Positions 11,801-26,800 are shown, counted from the stretch's first letter. The stretch: DNA of 64,000 nt from Apostichopus japonicus (GCF_037975245.1 NC_092562.1:2825001-2889000); one strand, 5' to 3'. Program-made: numbers and translations. The notes: generated from the sequence alone by a model not told the origin.

Positions 11801-14800
11801 ACACGATATCTCCAGATAGGCAACTTTATTGGCTCTCATATTTTGCATTTGACTTTCCTATAATGAGTGCAAGAACCCAATTAATGATATTTTATCCATA
11901 AGAACAAAGCAAGTATGTTTGTGCTCAGACTGGGTCACAGTTCGTGACGGATGGAGAACGAACGAGATTCACATGTGAATAATCATTGCGTTACTAGGCG
12001 GGCAACTTTGTGCTGCGACAATATCACATCCCACCCCCCCCAAGAAAAAAGGGAAAACAAGAATAAGATTCACATGTTGGAAGTAGGCTTCACACAGACT
12101 GTTGATCGAATTTTATTTCTCCCTTCCAGACTGTACGTAACAGTTCCAGTGTAAATTCAACTCAGGATGTGAACGCGTTCACATCGACAGCTCTGAATGA
12201 TCTCTTGGCAGAGTTTTCAGAGATGAGTGTAATACGGGTAGCTCTAGGATACTGCCTCATGGTGAGTTCACCTATGTGAATATATATACTTTCCAACAAG
12301 GAAATCTCATTTGTTTTATTAATATTAGGTCATCAGCATCCTGTTGTTATGTTTAGTGCCATTTCTTGACCTAGGATGAAAAAGGCAAACTGCTTGCTTG
12401 CTTGCTTATTTAACGGGTTTGGTATATATATATATATATATCTATATAAATATGATAGTAGATGTTTCTGGTGTTTAAGGTTGTTCTAAATGAGAGTCAG
12501 TCCTAAATGATCTCCTGTGGATAGGAACACCTGTTATGAAGGTAATATTTAAGGCTTTCATGGGGTACTTTGTTGGCGATTTGAAAACTCCAAAGCAAAG
12601 ACAGAAATTGGTGGAGCATCACATTAATGTAGCCTTTGCGCTGAGTTGGCTAAATATGAATAGAAACTTGATATTTTAAATTGTCATGACAATGTTAAAT
12701 TTTGAATGATGAGAAAAGAGGGGGGTGGGGAGTGAGTGGAGAGAAAATGTTTAGAATGGAATGGAAGTATTTTGTGCCTCTAGTTGCTGCAAACTAGATG
12801 TACTCGAATGTTTCGTTGGCATTTTTTTCTTCCATTTTGCATAAAACTCCTCGCTTTTGTTTTGTGACTGTTCCGCATTCTCCTCCTCCCTTGCAGGTTA
12901 TCTATGCCTTCTTAACCATGTTGAAGATCCACGACGGAGTCAAATCACAGGGTGGGGTGGGGCTAGGTGGAGTGGTGCTGGTCACGTTTTCTGTGGCAGC
13001 ATCTCTCGGTTTCTGTGCCTGGATAGGTATCATGTTCAACGCAGCCACAACTCAGGTGCTTCCTTTCTTGGCATTGGGAGTCGGGGTCGACGATATGTTC
13101 CTATTGGCTCATTCAGCCACATCAATACCTTCTGAAATTCCATTTGTGGTAAGTCCCTCCCTCTGTGGCAGTTTCATTTTCATTTGGTCACATTTTAGTT
13201 TTGCGATTGTTGAATTTATTAACTTCATGTCACTCAGCCTCAAATCCCTTGAAGTAGCCTACTTACATGTAAGTGGATACCCTAATATGATATGAATGGG
13301 GGGTTGGGGGAAGGGGCATGGGGAAGGGGGCGTGGTTATAACCGGAAGTCATGTGAGCATGGTGTAACACAACATTGAAACTTGCAAAAGAAATTTATCG
13401 TATTACTTTTTAAATTTGTTTCATTGGCAAACTTTTTGGAGCATTTGCCACTTTCTTCGTATTTCATGGTGCGATTTCTTGGTGGACTGAAGAGAGGGTT
13501 TTGAATGTTTATTTAATTTCGACCATTTCTGTACGGAATCCCCGCAGATTGTGGGGAAGTTGCTGCAAATGTAAGCCAACTGACATGTCATTGAATACTG
13601 AACACTTACTCAATCCCAGTCCTAGTTCAAGAGAACTTCACCTGTTTTGGTTCAAGAGAACTTCACCTGTTACGGGTTTACCCCACTCAAATTTGAATGA
13701 CCTCTGAAGAACCGTATCTAGAGTTTGATACAATAGTTTGAAATTGTGTTAATTGTCCAGATATTGCCTTACATAAAGTTTGTAAATTCTTGCAGTGGAT
13801 TATTTATGTTTTTCTGTCTTTAAAACATGGTGGAGTTAATTTACAGCTATTCCACAGAAACCTTTCATTCCCAACATTTTGCCGACAATGTTTTATTGCT
13901 GTGTACATAAATATATAACCTGTCACTAGGTGGTGACTAGACTTAGGTTACCCGGGTGGGTGTGTGACAGCTGTGAGAGATATGCAGGTGTCCATCCATC
14001 CTGGGTGTGTCTGTGTGTGGAGAGAGGTGGTGTTGTGAGTTTACACATTCATACTTAAAAAAAAATAACGGCTTGTAAATGTCACCTTCAACATTCCCCA
14101 GGACAAGATATTCAAGGCAGTGTTTATAATATACTACTTTATTCACACTCTGCAGGCAGGAAGACCACAATTTAGTTCATGAAGCCCTCCTCTCCCCCCC
14201 CCCCCCCAAAAAAAATAAATGTTCAGGCTTGCCTTTACCACCGTTGATCACCGGTAACTTATGACTGGTTCTGCTGATCTCTTTGACTTAAATTCCCATT
14301 GCCCTGTACCAAACCAGAAGAGCAATATGAGGCCGGGACCCTCCCCCACTACTCCCATATCAATTCATTGTCTCTCCAGTCTCTAAAATAGATCTCTCTC
14401 TCCTCTTCCTTAAATTTCATTTTTGGGGGGGGGGGTAAATACCAAGCATGGAGGAAAGATGTTGTAACTAGTTAGTCTGTACTGTCACACTCAGGATGCC
14501 CTGTCAGGAAGATTTATGCCGTTTCTGTCCACAACTTGTAGAGGTGGTAACCTTTTACTTCTTTGGGTCATAAATATTCCCTCTTTTGCCCCTATTAATG
14601 TCAAGATCAGCCTCCCATAGTTATGTGGCAAGGACAGAAATATCCCATTGTGGAAAAAAAAAGACTTAGCCAACAATCATGGCCAGGTGTGTGTCACAAA
14701 TTTAGAGTTGGGATGAGCCAGCCATTAACACTGCTTTAGCTTTAGCCCATTGGGCATTCAGAACATTGTGTACAACATTGTACAGTGTGGTACATATATA

Positions 14801-17800
14801 ATATATATAGATATATGTATATATAGCTATAGCCCAGGGACCTATGATGATGTATACCCATGATAACACGCTTTCTGAAACGCTGGGATTTTACCATAGC
14901 AAACTGAAAGTACGCCAAACTTTTAAGCGAGCTGGCAAGGCGTCTTAACGTGTTATTCACAAAACGAAGTTAATCAATGATGTAATTTTGCAAAGTTTTG
15001 TCCAGATCATTGTTTACCAAGTAAATTATTTTGTTGTTTAGTTAACTAATATTTGTTTGTGTCCAGTGTAAAGAAAGAACTTAATTCTTTCTAGAACTGT
15101 CATATTTTACTTGTTATATTTGCATTGATACACAGGGTAGTATTTGAACTCATTTTAATGTGAATTAGCAGATGCATTCCACTCTCTGTTGAGTAAACTG
15201 CACCTTAAAAGGGACCGGTTTGGTGAACTTATTTGCGAAGAAACTGCGTTGGAAATTGACAAATCTGAGTTTCTATATAATATGGCTGTTCAAATATGTA
15301 ACACATTGCAAAAGCTAGATTTGTAGAAATTAGATAAGTTTAATTGCCAACAAGAAAAATTTGCATGTATGATAAATATTGAGCACATTTTCGCATAAAA
15401 TTTCAAAATCAGTCATTTTCAGGGAAGTGATTAAAAACAAGGTTTTTTTTTTCTATTGAAACCCTCATCAGCGATCAAACCTTTGTAATGCCGAGATAAT
15501 CCTTCACTGTACCCAATATGTTGTTTAAGTAATCATTTTGAAGCTTACAATTTTGTCCTCAGCCTACATTTGTTAAGCAGAATGTTTCCAAGGTTCAAAT
15601 ACTTCCCCCCCCCCTCACCCGGCATTAAAATGCTGATGTGTCATGTTTTCATGTGGTCCCAAATTACACCATCACTTGAAGAACATTCATTTTCTTCATT
15701 TTGAATCAAAACTCAGAATGGCAGCTGTTAGTCCATGACATTTGAGAAAATATTTTATCTCTCCTTCAAAGACAGAAATGCGATATGATGGATGGTTTAG
15801 CATTTAATTAGGCTTCTCACCGCCCAATTTATCGGCCTGTTTCTTGAGATGGCGATGGGGTAACCTGTTTCTTTTTTGTTTTTTTTGTTGCTTCTTTGCC
15901 TGTGGTAGATTTCAAAGATTTGTGTTAATTTATGACTTCCTCTACTCTCAAACATGAAGCTCCCCCTCATCATTATCTTACCTGCTGTCACTGTCAGCAT
16001 CTTTGAATGTCCGTCATCTTTTCCCTCCTCCCGCTGTCTGGAAGAGAGATGGCTGAAAAGTCTGTAAAAGTCAAAGCGAGGAAAACTTTGATGCTGTTCT
16101 ATTTATAAACTTTGGCGATAGATTGCAGTCGGGTGGGCGATATATATATATATATATAAGAATCACTGCCAGGAAGGTTACAAACCGTCTGACTCCAGAC
16201 TTTATATGTGTCTCTTGATTTACGCTTTAATTGCATGAGACTGGCCTGTAATGCAGGGTAAAAAAAAATAGCATTGTGAACATGAATAGCCAATATAGAT
16301 TTGGGGGGGGGGGGAGAAATTTAGTGGGCTTTCTATTGAGGATTGAGAATGAAGGGGGCAAGGGAAGAGGCAACAGTAAAGGGGGATTTGCATATGTAAA
16401 GGCCTAAAGGCTAGATACTGGTATGTTGAAATAAAGGTGAAGTTATGGCTTGGACAGGAAGGGAATGGAACTGATTGGAAAGGGTTTGATGCAATAAATA
16501 ATTTTTTAGGTTTTGTGTAAAGCAATTTTTTTTTTGGAAAGCTCTGGACTTTGTCTCTCATAACTAACTGTGGTCTGTATGTACATAAAGTACAATACAT
16601 AATGTGCTCTTGTATGCATCATCTTGCCCATTTTTGCAATACAATTTTTTCTTCCCTTTAATGGTTGAATTGGATGGTGGAATGACTGATCAAGCTCAGA
16701 TGAGAATTTTTAAGGTGCAATGGTGGAGACAAAATTTAAAGGTTATTCTGCCGTCTTCACTTTCTGTAGGCATGTTTATTAGATCATAATCTTTGTTGTA
16801 AAAGTGTGTGTTTTTATGCATTGTTATAAGTATGGAGTAATCTAGGATAGATGTCTGCTCACAGGAGCAGCTGGACTAGATGTGTGGGTTAGTAATCTGC
16901 TCACAGAAGCAACAGGTCTAGATGTGGGTTAGTGATCTGCTCACAGGAGCAACAGGTCTAGATGTGTTTGCTAGTTATCTGCTCACAGGGTAACTGGTCA
17001 AGATGTGTGGGCTAGTTATCTGCTCACAGGAGCAGTAAGACTAGATGTGTGGGTTAGTTATCTGCTCACAGGAGCAACAGGATTAGATGTGTGGATTAGT
17101 TATCTGCTCACAGGAGTAGCAGGTCTAGATGTGTGGGTTAGTCATCAGCTTACAGGAGCAACAGGTCTAGATGTGTTTGCTAGTTATCTGCTCACAGGAG
17201 CAACAGGTCTAGATGTGAGGGTGAGTTATCAGCTCACAGGAGCAACAGGTCTAGATGTGTGGGCTAGATTATCTGCTGACAGGAGCAACAGGTCTAGATG
17301 TGTGGGTGAGTTATCAGCTCACAGCAGCATCAGTTCTTGATTTGTGTTAGTTATCTGCTCTCAAGAGCAACATGTATAGATGTGTGGGCCAGTGAGCTGA
17401 AAACAGGAGCAACAGGTCTAGATGTTTGGACTAGGTAGCTGGCATCTGGTCTAGATCTATTTATCCAAAACAGTTTAATCAACATTTCTGGAGTGATAGA
17501 ATCCTTACCTGGGGATGGAATCTAGTTATTTTCTCTGCTTGATCAACCGTTCTGGACGGCTACTCTATCGGCTACTCGCAGGGTTTTGAGAGTTCTTAAA
17601 AGTGTAGGCTAGTCTATCTGCTCCCAGTGCTAACATATGGGGGGGAGGGGGTGGATTTCATTTCAACTTTTTATCTACTTAAAGTTTGTGTATATATATA
17701 AATATATATATGCTAGTCTAGAAGAGTTCTCACTACCCAGGGTAAGGGCAAAAAAAGAAGAAAAATCTGTGAATTGTTTCTGGCATTTGTCATGTCTTTC

Positions 17801-20800
17801 TGTTCTGGCATGAAATTGTCTTTGACGATATGTAAAAGTACAAGTCTGGAGTTAACTTTGTAAAGATTTTTGTTTGGCGGTGCCCTCCCAAAGAGATTTA
17901 CAATGGATACGGAAAGGGAGAAGGAAAAGAGCAGGCATTAAGGTTCAAGAACCTCGTAAAAGAGGTGATTATTGTTTTAGCTCTCAGGTGGATGGCAATT
18001 TGGAGGCGAGAGGGTACAATGTAAAATCAGAGTGTATTTTACAACAGGGTGGGTCACCGTTTGTTGGCATTTGTGTACTCGATGCGATCTGAGGAATAAG
18101 TTCAGACAATAAGGGGAGGGGAATGTTTGCTTTTATGGTAGTCGATGGAGCGAGCGGTGATGTATATTTGTACTTCTGCCAGGAGCTATTCCATAACCCT
18201 AGATGAAACAAGAAAATAAAAAGAGAGAGAAAAACTGCAATGACATTGAACCTTGCACTAACAGTAAATCATTTCAGCAATTGGGTAATCAGAATAATCT
18301 CTGAGGGAGTAGTTACTTTATATTAACCAGCTTCCGTGGTGCTTATTATTATTTGTAACACAATCCACCAATTCAGTCGAAATTGTGAAAATTTTCCGAT
18401 GGATTTCAATGTTTATTTGTTCAAAGAAGACTGAGTGCAGTAGGTCTTCCCTTCAAAAGTTTCCGATGTTTTTCCTGGAGGTTTTAGATTGTGATAGCCC
18501 TCGTTAATGGATGCATGGCTTGCATGCATCTGTTGATGCAGATTAATATCGGATGATGTAATAAATTGGTCTTTTTGATAAAATCCCTTTGATTAAGACA
18601 CAACAGGAAAGATTAAAATCATAATTAATGAACTTTTTGCAACCACATTTAATTTGGAAACAAAAACTGTCACCCCAATCATCATCATTGGTACCGTTAA
18701 CAAAGAGTTAGCGAACAGTACTTTACTGATTTCTTAATAGTTTATGCTGAACATTAAGCTTGGAAAGTTTGAAAAGAAAACAAGGGGAATAAGTCTATGT
18801 TTTTTTACTTTGGGCAGACTGTTCAAGTAATTAAAGCATTTAACCTGCAGTTGTTTGCAGCTTGTCATTTATGCTGCAGGTTTCACTCGTGTAAAGTTGT
18901 TAAATGTAAATACACCATGGGACTACCAAGAACCAAGTAAATATTGAATAATATTGCTGAATAGAGAAGTGAAATTGGTTTATGAAGATCTTTTCAATTC
19001 TGAATGAGACGTTCAGGCAATTTGTGATGACCTATTCATCTAAATCTCATATTATAATTTGGATTAATTGATCAGTTAAATTATGTACATTAAGTTGATA
19101 TTCCATTATAACAATGGTAAAGGCTAATTAGACTTGAATGATAGGCAAGTGTTAGTAACAGGTTGTATTTATTACATGTTTTTTTAAATTTTGAAACTGG
19201 TCAAGACAGAGCAAGCAGTGGGCAAATGATTGTTACCATGGCAACTTGTGGAGATAGCCCATGATGTAGGAATTAATGACATGGAAGGTCTTGCTTGCTT
19301 GGCCTTGCATTCAGGAAGTAATGTGTCTTCCAGTGTTATGATTGCTCTATGTTGTTTTATGAAGGATGGGGTCTCCTTAGCTTAACAGTCTGCCATGCAC
19401 TCATGGGGAGATGTTATGTTGTGCTAACCTTGGCGTGAATTCTCATATAGCAGAGATTGCTGAAAGATATATCTAGGGCAAGTGGACATGAATGGTTATT
19501 ACATGCAGTGTGGTAGGTATATAGAGTAGTAAGTTAGGCTCCATGGTGCAAAACCATGTACAAATCCAATGGGTGATTGTATGCACAGGGAACTGTGTTG
19601 GAGTACAGTAGGGACTCTGTTGGTTGATTGAGGGGGGGGGGTGGGTGGGGGGGGGACGGTTATGCACTGTGTTGAAAGTCAACTAAATGTAAGGGATGGA
19701 AACTGAACACAACATTGGAGATCAGACTGAAAAAGTCAGCTGGTTGACAGAGAGAGAATCATTGAGTTGAAAGATGTACGACTCCTCCCGTATATATATA
19801 TATGTCTGCATTGCTAACCATAGGTTTGACCATATCAGCTAGTATACTGTTGAGAATTGAATACTTGATACCTCCTGGCCAGTAGAAATTTTAGCTAGTC
19901 CTTGTCCTCATCACACTCACATTCTTTCATAATTGTCTGTACTTGAAAACCTCATTCATGGTTATTGGTTACTCATCACTTGTGGGCAATTTGAAAATCA
20001 AATATCTAGATTTCTAAATAGTGCAAAATATATATGCGGTACTCACACTGGTGCTTAGAGGTACTCATTCTTGTACACTTTCCAAGGTTCTTCTTGTACT
20101 CGTACTAATACTCATACCAAGGGAAATGATACTTGTACTCATATTGGTACTGTACTCATACCAAGGAGAATGCTCCTTGTACTTCTACTGGTACTCATAC
20201 CAAGAGGAATTATCCACATGTACTCATATTGGTACTCATACCAAGGAGAATGCTCCTTGTACTTCTACTGGTACTCATACCAAGAGGAATTATCCATGTA
20301 CTCATATTGGTACTCATACCAAGGAGAATGCTCCTTGTACTTCTACTGGTACTCATACCAAGAGGAATTATCCACATGTACTCATATTGGTACTCATACC
20401 AAGGAGAATGCTCCTTGTACTTCTACTGGTACTCATACCAAGAGGAATTATCCACATGTTCTCATATTGGTACTCATACCAAGGAGAATGCTCCTTGTAC
20501 TTCTACTGGTACTCATACCAAGAGGAATTATCCATGTACTCATATTGGTACTCATACCAAGGAGAATGCTCCTTGTACTTCTACTGGTACTCATACCAAG
20601 AGGAATTATCCACATGTACTCATATTGGTACTCATACCAAGGAGAATGCTCCTTGTACTTCTACTGGTACTCATACCAAGAGGAATTATCCATGAACTCA
20701 TATTGGTACTCATACCAAAGAGAATGCTCCTTGTACTTCTACTGGTAGTCATACCAAGAGGAATTATCCATGTACTCATATTGGTACTCATACCAAAGAG

Positions 20801-23800
20801 AATGCTCCTTGTACTTCTACTGGTACTCATACCAAGAGGAATTATCCACATTTACTCATATTGGTACTCATACCAAGGAGAATGCTCCTTGTACTTCTAC
20901 TGGTACTCATACCAAGAGGAATTATCCATGTACTCATACTGGTACTCACGACAAGAGGAATTCTATGTACAGTATATGTACCCATCATGCTGTTGTACAG
21001 TACCCCTAATACAAGTCCAATGTATAAGTCTGCTCTCTGTTTTAGCTGTTTATGGGTTACTTGTAAATTGGGTGTGCTGCACTGTTTGTTTATCTAGTCC
21101 TTGAAGTTATTGATGAGTAGGATATAGCTGTATGATTATGTCATAGCCTGTTTGGATAAGGTCATTGAGCACAGACCAGGGGAGGTCAGCTGGGACAGCT
21201 CATGGTGAACTGTTTATCATACAGCTCTTCTTTTTTTTTCCAGTTGAAATTTGATGATGGCATCAGTCAACTTTTATATTACTAAATGGAGAAAGAGTAC
21301 ACATTTTTTTGGAAATTTATGATTCCTCATTCTTGGATGTGAAAAATGGTAAAAGGAAAAAATCGATTGACTGGAAAAATTGTAGACTTTGTGATGTAAG
21401 AGATAGATGACAGGGAAAATTTTTTTTACCACGATCACATTGCAGAATGCTATGCAAAATGGTCAAGTACTTAAGTTACTTTACAGACCATCCAAAGATG
21501 GTATTTATAGTGGTGTTTTTACGCAGGAATGTTTTATTACAGACAAAATTCAAGAGTCTTCAAAAATGCTACACAGTTAAAATTATTCCCTGGAGATGAT
21601 GATGATAATATTGGGGGCAGCAGACTGGGGGTGATGGACACAGGGGCAGAGGAAATGAAGAGCAGAATGTGAGAATTCAGAGTTATGGAAAGAGAGAGAG
21701 AGAGGATGGTGATGGGAAGGGGGGAAGGAAGGGGCGATGAATTTTAAACGTTGTCGTGGTATTGATTAATTGGTTCGTTGGTTAATCTGCCTACTTTGTT
21801 GCTTGCCCCGGCTGCTTTCTTGCAGTCCATAAAACTTCTATTTACCAAAGCAGGGTCTATCAACTCCATTAAACTCCATACATGTTACTACAAACGTTCA
21901 CTGTTGTCCATGCTTAACGTCAGAGAGTGCAAAGGGGGAAAAAAAATCCATATTGGCTGTTACGGTCGAGCCACTTGTAAGAGAGAGAGAGGGAGGTGGT
22001 GTATGATGCATCATGGTGTATGATGCATGATGCGGCATAGCTGAGGGTAGTCTGAATGGCTGCTATTCCGTGGCAGGTACTAGAGTCGCTGATTGGAATT
22101 TGATTGCCTCTGGTAAGGATCCAGGAGGATGATCAGTCATCGTGGTCTATCAGTGGGCTTCACTTTTTATCTTCTTTTGCTAACAAAAAATGGTTATTAA
22201 GGTATGCTGACTAGTGGCTTGTTTATCCCTTTTTATGGAATATAGTCGGTTTAGAGTCTAGCGGGTAGGAACAACGTCTTGACTGATCCCCAAGGAAAAC
22301 CTTTCTCAGTTTTTTATGATGATGTGTCGCCTCTCAAGTGGCCCCTTTCCTGTTGTCTGCCTCCGAAGATTTATAGAGGTTTTTAAAAAAAAAAAAAAAA
22401 AACCTGTAATATTTTTGCTGTTAATTCTCTACTGTTGAATATGTCATATTATTATTGGTCCCGGCGAACATTAAGTCGAAAGGTCTCCGATTCGACTAGC
22501 TATTATGTGTCTATTAAACCCAGCGTCAGAAGTTTTTCCCCCCAAGTATTTCCAATGCAATAAAAGACAAACTACATGAGGTATTTAACATAAAATTACA
22601 GAGTTTTGCAATTTAAAAAAAAAAGGGAGAAAAAAAAAGGATTGAACCAGGCAGGTGTCTGCACTAACAAGATGAGGATAATTTGTCACTGGTCATGCTA
22701 GATTTCAGTACACACTCAAAAATATACTGTAGGTTTGTCATATAAAACTGCGGTCAAATCCTTCAACCCACCCCAAACCTCCGCCTCCCCCCTTTAATGT
22801 GTTACAAATATCAGGTTGTTTGTTTGCTGGAATATACATACAGTATATGTGTAATATGAAAATTGGATTTTGAGGCATATTTGTAAATCTTGACTTTGAG
22901 TGTACCAGGGAGTGTGAATTGTGTGCTGCACCTACTGTAGTAGTCATTTCAATCATTGTGTGAATTCATGGGTGGGCTGTCACATGTTCTCACATTCCTC
23001 TGGTAAACAGGCCTGGTTAAAATGGTGAAGTTTGTGTGTATAGTACATATGAGCTAGGAAAAGGCATGGGAATGGGCCTGATTGGTCAGAGAGAGGTCTT
23101 ATTGGGTCAAGAGTATTTCCAGCCATAAGGACACTGACATGCCTTATGAAAACAAACAACTAACCAAGCTTATTGCTGAAATTACTGGGAGGTAAATGGT
23201 AGAAATCTTGAAGGAGCCAATTTGCCAAAATTACTGGAGTGTTTTCCGGTGCATCATTACACTGTATAATCACAGAGGCTTTTCAAAATGCACTTGTACA
23301 GTTTGATGAAATCTGTCTCAGTATTTAAAGAAACCTCTATATACAGCTGTTGTGTATATGTCATATCCAGAGGCAGGGGGATATTGCTAGGGCTTACTCC
23401 TGGATAGGTAGGTGGATTGGGTATCTTGGGTGGTCTCGTCCTACAGCCAACAAATAAGAGGTCTTATAATGTTATTTATTACAGGCTAGAACCAATAAAA
23501 CCTATGCCTCTTAATAAGAAATCCATTTCTGGGCTAATGACTCATACATGGCATTGTGGTGAGTATGTTAATTCTTTAATGGAATAATGGCATTGCGCCT
23601 GTACATACTTATCCCCGTGTCTATATATATACAAATAGTAGTGTACTAAATATAGGATATATGTGTAGGATATGTAGGATATACACAGGATGTAGGATCA
23701 TAGGATATACTTAGGATATACTTAACATATGTAAGTCATTAAGACAAATACATAGAAACCTGCCTCAGGGTCAATCACCTCATCTCTACTTTTTCCTTTT

Positions 23801-26800
23801 GACATTTTCTGACATTCTACAGTGTCTACCTAGGTTAAAATAAATGGATTGTTTGTACTGTTTATAAGGTTGGGGAAGGGGGAGGATGGGGATGGGGAGG
23901 GTGGGGATGGGTGAGGGTGAGGGGGATTGATGGAGGGGTCAGTGTATCATAGATCTGTTAGTAAAACATGTTAAAGACTCAGAGCTGTAGTTTTGTGTTG
24001 GAACGGAAAGCGTTCCTACAAACCATGTCGTCCCGGAGCCTAACATAATATCGACGGTTCTCTTAAAACTACACTTATAGTCATGAACGTAATTACACGT
24101 AGTTAGAAGTTACGAATCGTTAAAAGTACATTCCCGAAAATTTAAGGTGATATGTTAGGAATGATCAACGTTCAGAGAGGACTGCAGGATTCAACAGTAG
24201 AATAAAAACTAATCATTAAGATGCCTAGATTATTATTATATTTTTTTTGGGATAAGATTTTTACATTAATAGTTTTAAATTAAAGTCATAACTCGATCAA
24301 ATCAATACATCAAACTTCCCGACATCAAGTCTGGACAAGGTCTTTAATTATGATCAGTATATCCTTTGGGCTGTAGGACTAAAATCCCTGCGAGTGGTTT
24401 TTCCTGCGCAACAAATCTGCACCATGTGTTATGAATGTTACGAAAGTGCACCGTTGAACATTCCTAATTTCAGTTTCCAAGGATATTAATTGGTCAATAC
24501 ATGATTAAAGCCTGTAATTTAAGCCCAAAATGTTTGCTAGAATATTTCCTTTTCAAAACAGTGTTTGTAATACCATTAATGACTCAAGTATCTATTAATA
24601 TATTAATAATAAAAAATAATATATTAATAAAAAAGAAACACATCTAAGGCCATGAAATTATATTTTTTAAGATAAAGCTCCCCAAAATTCTTCCAAAGGA
24701 TTTAGGGTACTATACACATATCCTGGTAACTTGGGTATATATTTTGAATGGGCAATTGCATCATCATCATGATCATCATCTTGTAGGCATGGTTGTCTTG
24801 TTTATAATGGATTATTATTGTCCTTGGTAACCAGTCTGGGCCTTGTAAACTGCTCTACAGTCAAGCCCCCCACCCCCCCTTCCATCAGTCTTTTTATACT
24901 GCACTGGTAGGCTCCTCTGAATTTATGGTTTGTTTATAACCTGGGAGCCTGGAAGTGGGAACAGCCAGCTGATGTGTTTACATCCAGTTGTGTTCTCTGC
25001 CTATAAATATTTGGAGAAAAGATCAACACAAACCTCAGAGAAGCTGGCATGTTGAGGGCACACACACACACACACAGAACACAGATTACACCCTGGTTTG
25101 TGCTTATGGACAGGGTTGGCCTGTGGGTGGTCGCATTCCAACCTGCCTATTTCTGCCCTTTTCACTGCTAGTTGAATGAAGGCTAAAATATGACATTTGA
25201 TTTGACTGGTGTCATTTGAAGGGAGGTGTATGTATGTATGTATGTAGTCTTTCTATATTTAAGCTGCCTATCCCTACCCATATCTTCTCTGTTTCTTTTT
25301 GTTTTTCTTTTCTTGTTTCCCTCTCTCTCTGTCATGCCTGGCTTCTTGTTGTTTTTGTAGTAGGGGTGGTGCGCCTTAGTACAGCAACTCAAGTTGGTTT
25401 TTCTGATGTTACTCTAAACGTTGCTAACGGCAACAGGGACAATATTTTTCTAGGTGGATGTTCCCTTCGTTCGGGGATACATTCCATGTACTACTGGGCA
25501 TAAATTTTACCTGTAGATTGTTATGAATATATAACTTTTAGCCAGTTGATCTCAAACATCTAGTGAACTTTAGTGAGTTTGAACTTATGACCAGAGATTT
25601 TCAAATCTATAAATCTATAATATTGTACTTTTTCCTCGGTGGACAGGAAGATGGGAAGAGGGGGGGAGGGAGGGGTAGTAGAGGGGTAGAGGGAGAGAGA
25701 AGGCAGGCAGGGGATACCTTGAATAGGATTAACAACCTTTGTGATACTTGGTGTGTTAATCCTCTTTCTGTACACAGAATTTAAGCTGTGTTTTATGATA
25801 GATACCTTAATTCCTCTTTCTCAATTTCTGCATATATTTGTATTAATGTTATGCTTGATGAGTTGGTTCATGCATATTCATAAACTTAAAGATGATGCTC
25901 GCAGAATCTTTTGTGTTTTCGAGCCAGAGTAGGTTGAAGTCCTCCGTTCATATTCCAAGAGTTGAAACTTTTGGACGGTTGCATTCCAACGTAACTCCTT
26001 TAAAAGTGTTCACACGTATTGGAAGTTGGAACTTGCTGTACGACAAGCAGTTAAGTACTTCCTGCGACAGGTCGGTCGTATTCTCCTCCTCTCTCTTCGG
26101 GGTAGATTTATCATAATATAGAAAGGTCGATTAGGCATCCCAACAACACTGTGTGCCGGTACTTCACATGTATACAGGCCTGTTTCCTCCAACGTAACCT
26201 CTCCGCGTCTTAGATAGGAATCCGAGGCATGCCAGATGTAATTTGAGGTGGAACTAGGAAATAGAACATTGCAACTCTTGCCGGTTCTAAATTTAACGGA
26301 AAAAAAGCTGGCGGCATTAAATAGATTAGACTTGTAATAATCCCCAGCACAATGAAAGTAATGGGCCGCTGTTTATCCAATTTGTGCAAGTATTTCAGCC
26401 TAGTGAGCTATGACGTAGACTCGCACAATTAGGTGTGACAGAACTTTTATCAGTGTCAAATAACGTTGAGAGGACCACCCGGCGTATCAGTGACAGGGCA
26501 ATGCTTGCTTGTACAGCAAGCAGGAGATTGGGGTGGGGGGGGGGTTGGGTTGGGGTTGGGCGGATAGGAGGGGTTAAAAACGATAATTGGATTATTACTA
26601 TGCCACACCCTCCCTCACAACCGCCCACAGCTCCCCACCTCTCCCATGATCCCCCCCCCCCTACACAACTGGTGAAAACACTTTACAGGAGGATCTTTAT
26701 AGACAGATGAGATGAAATTAATTAAAATAAAATAAAAAATAAAAATAAATTAAAACTGTTAGCAAACTGCTTAACCACTAGAGAGCCTGTGTAATAGAAT

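Larger units (their letters stand above)
10850..12896 (+). other. Patched introns 7 to 9
   Basis: Three introns: 10850-11214, 11363-12129 and 12262-12896 (exons 8 and 9 lie between). They hold a G-rich start (10860-10945), a diverged repeat rich in AGGTCA-like half-sites (11520-11895) and a short (TA)n run near 12422-12441. Nothing coding was seen in them. Confidence 0.6.

Noticed and set aside
12798-13295. 165-codon + strand frame taken as a stand-alone gene
   Set aside because: Only 12897-13148 is coding (a Patched exon); the ends run into introns past a consensus acceptor and donor.
17005-17340. 111-codon + strand frame with a 14-residue repeat
   Set aside because: It is an artefact of a 42-bp minisatellite.
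20021-21104. Long overlapping + strand open frames (up to 323 codons) with hydrophobic or Tyr-rich repeats
   Set aside because: They are products of the stop-poor 78/80-bp minisatellite, occur in all three frames at once and have no splice or family support.
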